Made by a program: the position numbers and the translations under genes. The notes under the pieces were generated by a model, which was given only the letters and a program-made list of their open reading frames with translations, had not been told where the DNA came from and did no database searches. DNA of 64,000 bases, from assembly GCF_003944705.1 (NCBI RefSeq), contig NZ_RWIS01000012.1:1-64000 (forward strand). The letters are read 5' to 3'. This DNA comes from Hymenobacter metallilatus. Lineage in GTDB: Bacteria > Bacteroidota > Bacteroidia > Cytophagales > Hymenobacteraceae. Shown piece after piece: positions 59,472 to 64,000 of the stretch; position 1 is the stretch's first letter; every line of letters begins with the position of its first letter.

Positions 59472-61007
59472 ATGAAATACGTGTACATGTGGGCGCTGCT
59501 GCTGGCGCCGCTAGGTTTGCGGGCCCAGAATGCGCCGTACTGGCCGCTGTTTCGGCCCGGCCTCACCTACCAGCTGGCGGAGGCCGCTACCCCCGCCGAC
59601 ACCACCCACACCGTTCGGCTCAGCGCCCAGCCCACCGCCGGCCCCGACTCGGTGTACGCCCTCAACTGGCAGTTTGCGCAGTGGCGCACCGCAACCACGA
59701 GTGAGTGCAGCCGCCGGCCCAACTTTTTGTTCGGCGACCGGGTGCGGGTGCCCCAGGCCGCCGCGCGGGCGGGCGTGTACGTGCTGGAAGGCGCGGCGGG
59801 CCGCACGCTCACCCTGCGGCTGCGGCACCCGCTGGGCCAGGACTGGCCGGCCACGCCCACCGGCCTTATGGCTCGCGTTACGGCCCGCGGTGTGGTACCG
59901 GTGCTCGGGCAGCCCGATTCGGTGGTGACAATTCAGCTGTCGGACGGGCAGACCGTGCAGTGCAGCAAGCGGTACGGCTGGCTCGCGGGGCCGGCTCCCG
60001 CCGCCTACCTGGGCCGGGGCCGGGCCCGCCGCCTCACCCTCAGCGCGGCCCCCGTCCGCAACTTCCCGGAAACTGTTTTCGGAATGCGGGCCATTCATAA
60101 CTACCAGCCCGGCGACGTTTTTCTGCGCCACTCCCAGGAGTCGACAAATTTTGGTAGCCTCTGCACCGAATCCTGGCAGCGGGACAGTGTGCTCACGCGC
60201 ACCCTCAGCCGCACCCAGGATTCGGTAACGTACACTATCCGGACGCGCACCCTACGGCGGGCCTACGGCATGGCCTCGGCGCCCATTCAGTTCTGCAATC
60301 AGCAAGCCGGTACCACCCTAGAACCGCCCCGCACCTTGACACTGATAGTCAGCGCATCCTACGCCGTTGGCGCCTATGGCAACGGCGTAGGCAACGAGCT
60401 GACAAACGGCTATCTGCAATATTCTCCTGTAACTTTCGGATACTACACTGGCCCCGCCTACCGCACCAGCTACAACGGCCGGCTGGGGCAGAAGCATGAG
60501 TTTCTGCAACCATACCGGGAAACCGCTCATCCCGATAGCCTGTGGTTAAGTACAATAGTAGATGCAGGTGGTAGAAGACAGTTAGCTGCAGGTCTGGGAG
60601 AAACCAGTCGGGAAAGTGGCAGTGTATACGGCTGTTACCAAACCCAACTGCTCGGCTACCACAAAGCGCCCACTACGCCCGGCGGCCCCGCCGAAGACTG
60701 GGGCTCGTTGCGCACGTTTGCTCAGCTACTCAGCAGCCGGCCCCAGGCCGCGGCGGCTACTACGGCGGCTTTCCCGGTGCCATTTCAGCAGCAGCTCACG
60801 GTGCGCTGCCAGGCTGCCCGCTCCCAAATGGCCACACTTACGCTTTTCGACGGCTTGGGCCGGCAGGTAGCCACCTACGCCCGCCCGGCCCGCACCGGCC
60901 CCAACGAGTGGCAGCTTTCCACCGCTCACCTCCCCGCCGGCCTCTACCTGCTGCACCTGCACTACGACAACCACACCGAGGCCCTGCGCGTGCAGAAAAC
61001 CGAATGA
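59472..61007 (+). CDS. secreted T9SS C-terminal domain protein
   Basis: The ATG at 59472 starts a signal peptide (MKYVYMWALLLAPLGLRAQ). The 511-residue product has a beta-rich middle with no domain I recognise. The C-terminal 75 residues (FPVPFQQQLTVRCQ, LTLFDGLGRQVATY, LPAGLYLLHLHY) match a type A T9SS sorting domain. It should be exported across the outer membrane by the type IX system. The frame from 59295 is rejected because it adds 59 residues before the signal. Confidence 0.83.
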   Translation: MKYVYMWALLLAPLGLRAQNAPYWPLFRPGLTYQLAEAATPADTTHTVRLSAQPTAGPDSVYALNWQFAQWRTATTSECSRRPNFLFGDRVRVPQAAARAGVYVLEGAAGRTLTLRLRHPLGQDWPATPTGLMARVTARGVVPVLGQPDSVVTIQLSDGQTVQCSKRYGWLAGPAPAAYLGRGRARRLTLSAAPVRNFPETVFGMRAIHNYQPGDVFLRHSQESTNFGSLCTESWQRDSVLTRTLSRTQDSVTYTIRTRTLRRAYGMASAPIQFCNQQAGTTLEPPRTLTLIVSASYAVGAYGNGVGNELTNGYLQYSPVTFGYYTGPAYRTSYNGRLGQKHEFLQPYRETAHPDSLWLSTIVDAGGRRQLAAGLGETSRESGSVYGCYQTQLLGYHKAPTTPGGPAEDWGSLRTFAQLLSSRPQAAAATTAAFPVPFQQQLTVRCQAARSQMATLTLFDGLGRQVATYARPARTGPNEWQLSTAHLPAGLYLLHLHYDNHTEALRVQKTE

Positions 61008-61019
61008 GCTTGGCGGATA

Positions 61020-61096
61020 GTTGTTCTACAGGCTAAAAGAAGCTATACCCCGGAGCACAGCTCCGGGGTATAGCTTCTTTTAGCCTGTAGAACAAC
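61020..61096. terminator. perfect long inverted repeat, bidirectional terminator
   Basis: Arms of 37 bp are perfectly complementary around a three-base loop (first half beginning GTTGTTCTACAGGCTAAAAG). It lies between convergent genes. Both arms hold A or T runs, so it can act as a terminator for each side. Confidence 0.93.
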
Positions 61097-61118
61097 TTCG
61101 GGGTACAACCTATGGCGG

Positions 61119-62297
61119 CTACTTACCGGCAAAGGCCCGGGCGTCGGACTCCGTAATGGTGTCGTCGCTCATAATCACGAGGCGCTCCACCACGTTGCGC
61201 AACTCCCGGATATTGCCGCGCCAGTCGAGGCTTTGCAGATACTTCAGGGCCGCGGCATCCACTTTCTTGGGTTTGTTGCCGTAGTCCTGGGCAATGTCTT
61301 TGAGGAACTTCTCGATGAGGGCCGGGATGTCGTCGCGCCGGTCGTTGAGAGCGGGCACCTGAATCAGGATGACGGACAGGCGGTGGTAGAGGTCCTCGCG
61401 GAAGTTTTTGTCGGCAATTTCCTGGAGCAGATTCTTGTTGGTGGCGGCCAGCACGCGCACGTTCACCGAAATTTCCTTTTCGCCGCCCACGCGGGTAATC
61501 TTGTTTTCCTGCAGGGCCCGCAGCACCTTGGCCTGGGCCGAAAGGCTCATGTCGCCGATTTCGTCCAGAAACAGCGTGCCGCCGTCGGCCTGCTCGAACT
61601 TGCCGATGCGCTGCTTCACGGCCGAGGTAAAGGAGCCTTTCTCGTGCCCGAACAGCTCCGACTCAATCAGTTCCGAGGGAATGGCGGCGCAGTTCACTTC
61701 CACCAACGGGCCACTGGCGCGGTTGCTGAGCTCGTGCAGCTGCCGGGCCACCATCTCCTTGCCCGCCCCGTTGGGACCGGTGATGAGCACGCGGGCATCG
61801 GTGGGGGCTACCTTCTCAATGGCCTTGCGCACGGCCGACAGCGCCTCGGAGTCGCCAATCATTTCCGAGTTCTTGGCCAGCTTTTTCTTGAGCGTCTTGT
61901 TCTCGGTGCTGAGCTTGGTGGTTTCGGTGGCAAGCTTGCTATGGTCGAGGGCGTTGCGCACGGTTACCAGCAGGCGGTTCAGGTCTGGGGGCTTTTGCAG
62001 GAAATCGTAGGCTCCCTTCTTGGTGGCGTCCACGGCCATTTCCACGTTGCCGTGGGCCGATACCATGATAAACGTGGCCCCGGGGGCCAGAATGCGGGCC
62101 CGCTCCAGCACCTCAATGCCGTCCATCTTGGGCATTTTTACGTCGCAGAGCACCACGTCGTACTTGTCCCTGATGAGCATATCCAGGCCGCTGGGGCCGT
62201 CCTCGGCCTGGTCTACCTGGTAGCTCTCGTATTCCAGAATTTCTTTCAGCGTGTGCCGAATGGCCTTTTCGTCGTCGATAATGAGAATGCGGGGCAT
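61119..62297 (-). CDS. NtrC-family response regulator without HTH domain
   Basis: The ATG at 62297 (MPRILIIDDEKAIR) is chosen; the longer frame reads through a hairpin. The 392-residue protein has a receiver with D52 in VVLCDVKMPKMDG and an AAA+ domain with Walker A TGPNGAGK (173-180) and Walker B GGTLFLDEI (239-247). The sigma-54 loop reads GSFTSA (221-226) where NtrC has GAFTGA. The frame ends about 20 residues after VIMSDDTITESD, so no Fis-type DNA-binding domain is present. I recall similar forms in other Bacteroidetes, so this is probably not a truncation. Confidence 0.88.
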   Translation of the reverse strand: MPRILIIDDEKAIRHTLKEILEYESYQVDQAEDGPSGLDMLIRDKYDVVLCDVKMPKMDGIEVLERARILAPGATFIMVSAHGNVEMAVDATKKGAYDFLQKPPDLNRLLVTVRNALDHSKLATETTKLSTENKTLKKKLAKNSEMIGDSEALSAVRKAIEKVAPTDARVLITGPNGAGKEMVARQLHELSNRASGPLVEVNCAAIPSELIESELFGHEKGSFTSAVKQRIGKFEQADGGTLFLDEIGDMSLSAQAKVLRALQENKITRVGGEKEISVNVRVLAATNKNLLQEIADKNFREDLYHRLSVILIQVPALNDRRDDIPALIEKFLKDIAQDYGNKPKKVDAAALKYLQSLDWRGNIRELRNVVERLVIMSDDTITESDARAFAGK

Positions 62298-62321
62298 AGA
62301 AAAGAGGGAGGTGTAGAATGC

Positions 62322-62329
62322 GAAAGGTA
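62322..62329 (-). promoter_or_regulatory. probable -7 box of the NtrC-like gene
   Basis: TACCTTTC on the minus strand is one base from the consensus and is preceded by TTTTG. The ATG lies 24 bases downstream. Confidence 0.4.
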
Positions 62330-62394
62330 CAAAACGTGCCGTCGAATTGCAGGGTTGAGTGAGCCGAGCGTTCCGGCTAACGATACCCTGATGA

Positions 62395-62486
62395 ACGTCC
62401 TGCTGAGCTTGCCGAAGCATCTCTGCCGTTTCGTCTGATTTATTCAACGAAGCGGCAGAGATGCTTCGGCAAGCTCAGCAGGACGT
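62395..62486. repeat. HAELVEAS-type inverted repeat
   Basis: ACGTCCTGCTGAGCTTGCCG and its mirror CGGCAAGCTCAGCAGGACGT share the core of the element at 58499 (GCTGAGCTTGYCGAAGCATCTCT). It lies between the NtrC-like gene and the 62513 gene. Confidence 0.95.
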
Positions 62487-62512
62487 GCTTTCTACATAGG
62501 TCCTCATCAAGC

Positions 62513-64000
62513 CTACCGCAGCTCCACCGATTCAACATCCAGATACGGCCGCTCCGAGGTGGCTGACGCGGCGGCGGGAGCCAGCAGAATCTGCAATACC
62601 TCCGCCTGGGCCAGTGGTAGGATGGGGGGGCCGTCGGCGCGGAACGTCATCGGCAGAAAGCTGGGGTAGGGGCGCGGCAGCAGCACCTGCTGCGCTGGCC
62701 GGAACGCCGTTAGCGGCACCCGGATTTCCTGCAGCTCCGGTCCTACGGTCACTTCCGTGGCGTAGGCCGCCGCGTCGCGGGTAGTGAGAACGAGGCGGAC
62801 CGGGCCGGCCCCGCCGCCGCGGCGGGCGCGTAGTACCAGCTCCCGGAAGTTGCCGGCCTCAGTGGCCCGCGCCGCCAGCCGGTCGCCGAAGTAGGCCCGT
62901 AGAAAAGCCACCGGGGCCTGCGGATCGAAGAAGGCCGGGGGGCTGGCGGGCGTAGGCGCCTGGAGCAGGCGCAGGGCCAGCCGGCCGCTGCCGGTGGTCA
63001 CGTAATCAGACCAGCCAGAACCATTGACGCCGCCAGTTTCTACCCGCTGCTGGTCCTGGGCCGCCTCAAACAAGGGCAATGGGGCTCCGGTGGTTACAAT
63101 AGGGGTTTCCCAATGGTCCTGCGGGGCGTAGTCCCAGTCGCGGGGGCTGCCGGCAAAGCCGCCGGGGAAGGTGGTGGTTTGTTGGCTATGCTTCACCACC
63201 ACCCAGTAGCGCAGCAGCCCGGGGTAGAGCAGCTCGGCGGGTACGGTGGCTTCGGCGGTGGTGAGCGTGGGGCGGCGCATGGGTATGGTGCGCGTCGGGC
63301 CGTAAAAATGCTGGGCAATCAGCAGCACCGAATCGGTAGGTTCCGCGCCGGCCACGGTGGCCCGCAGCAAGGCCGGTTGCCCGGCAGGCAGTTGCGCGGG
63401 CGGCGTGTGCATCACCTGAGTAGGTAAATTCGTAGCGGCCGGGGCCACGAATTCGCCCAGCTTGATAGCGCCCAGCTGAGTTTGTGCGGTGTACGCCGCC
63501 GTGCTTTTGCCCCGGGCTGCTACCACGTACGCGCCCGGCCGCAGCGCCACCGTGCCGCCGCTGGCTTGGTCCTGAAACGTGTTGCCCTCATTCAATCCGC
63601 GGACTGTGAAATCAGTGCCTAAGCCCGGCAATTCAAGGCGCAAGGGCTGGGTGTTCCAGCTGATGCGGGTGACGGGCTGCCGCAGGGAGGTTTTGGCGAA
63701 CGGGTCGCGCACCGGAATGGCATCGGGCATCACCTCCAGCCGCCACACGCCGGGGGCCAGCCGGTCGAGGAAATAAGCCCCCGTGCCCTGGTACTGCACC
63801 AGCGGGGAGGAGCCCGTGCCGGCTACGCGGCGCAAAGCGGCGGGCTTGCGCGGGGCGGTAGTGGTGGTGCTGGTATAGTAGAACTCCTCGGGCGTATTCA
63901 GCTCGCTCAGGCCGTTGCGGTAGCTCACCCGGAAGTCCTCAAACGTGGAATCCTGGGGGTACGTGGCGAAGGGCTGATTGCGCTTTACCCGCCGGAACAC
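62513..64000 (-). CDS. secreted-type beta-rich protein, cut by the window edge
   Basis: The frame of 495 residues runs off the right edge and the GTG at 64000 is only the first visible codon. There is no recognised catalytic motif. The sequence is beta-rich with repeated Ala/Pro/Thr segments and regular R-L-V and Y-V-V strand patterns. It resembles the accessory regions of large Bacteroidetes surface or glycan-acting proteins. The N-terminus, signal peptide and any catalytic domain lie outside. The function cannot be assigned. Confidence 0.6.
   Translation of the reverse strand: MFRRVKRNQPFATYPQDSTFEDFRVSYRNGLSELNTPEEFYYTSTTTTAPRKPAALRRVAGTGSSPLVQYQGTGAYFLDRLAPGVWRLEVMPDAIPVRDPFAKTSLRQPVTRISWNTQPLRLELPGLGTDFTVRGLNEGNTFQDQASGGTVALRPGAYVVAARGKSTAAYTAQTQLGAIKLGEFVAPAATNLPTQVMHTPPAQLPAGQPALLRATVAGAEPTDSVLLIAQHFYGPTRTIPMRRPTLTTAEATVPAELLYPGLLRYWVVVKHSQQTTTFPGGFAGSPRDWDYAPQDHWETPIVTTGAPLPLFEAAQDQQRVETGGVNGSGWSDYVTTGSGRLALRLLQAPTPASPPAFFDPQAPVAFLRAYFGDRLAARATEAGNFRELVLRARRGGGAGPVRLVLTTRDAAAYATEVTVGPELQEIRVPLTAFRPAQQVLLPRPYPSFLPMTFRADGPPILPLAQAEVLQILLAPAAASATSERPYLDVESVELR

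Overview
The window looks like a chromosomal segment of a high-GC Bacteroidetes bacterium, most likely Hymenobacter or a close relative. Supporting signs are two secreted proteins with type IX secretion C-terminal domains, TAnnTTTG-type promoter boxes, a fused E1 alpha/beta 2-oxoacid dehydrogenase, and many intergenic inverted repeats of kinds familiar from that group. The genus is an inference. No phage, plasmid or CRISPR locus is visible, and the only clear insertion sequence is an IS1-like end cut by the left edge.

Layout. 1-3156: IS1-like fragment, ruvC, a flippase-like membrane protein and a glycosyltransferase. 3279-6657: a lipid-anchored or membrane cytochrome c, a small winged-helix-like protein, an orphan OppC-type permease and a GAF-PP2C phosphatase. 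6773-14217: an exopolysaccharide region (O-antigen ligase, Wzz, a Wzx flippase with a non-standard start, a GT4 enzyme, a polysaccharide deacetylase and a second GT2). 14457-17497: TatD, a RibD-like reductase, tRNA-Ser(GGA) and AnsA.

17697-38995 is one aromatic-catabolism neighbourhood. A phenylacetate (paa) cluster on the minus strand (paaE, paaABCD, paaG, paaH, paaI, paaZ and a second crotonase) has a TetR regulator beside it. It is flanked by two divergently oriented, paralogous Pao/Yag-type periplasmic molybdenum aldehyde oxidoreductases. The right copy also carries XdhC and MocA cofactor-maturation genes. A 20-bp perfect palindrome before paaA and a degenerate copy before the TetR gene suggest how the regulon is wired. 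paaK (phenylacetate-CoA ligase) and paaJ (thiolase) are not in the window. Inference: periplasmic aromatic-aldehyde oxidation may feed phenylacetate-type acids into paa.

39083-64000 is mostly housekeeping and regulation: an MFS transporter, DinB, a T9SS delta-60 protein, a YtcJ amidohydrolase, an AMP nucleosidase, an HsdR_N nuclease-like protein, a PAS histidine kinase with a receiver, an LTA-synthase-like sulfatase, a SUKH protein, alanine dehydrogenase, DUF1573, the E1 fusion, a lipoprotein, a LuxE-like protein, a frameshifted AT-rich membrane gene, DUF421, another T9SS protein, an NtrC-like regulator without an HTH domain, and a cut secreted protein.

The most unusual feature is the number and placement of intergenic inverted repeats. 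At least 20 elements of several sequence families tend to sit right at stop codons, and in several genes the repeat arm encodes the last residues and the stop. I see no convincing new defence or biosynthetic system. The repeats, the probable leaderless starts, the ATC-start flippase and the paired aldehyde oxidases around paa are the best leads.
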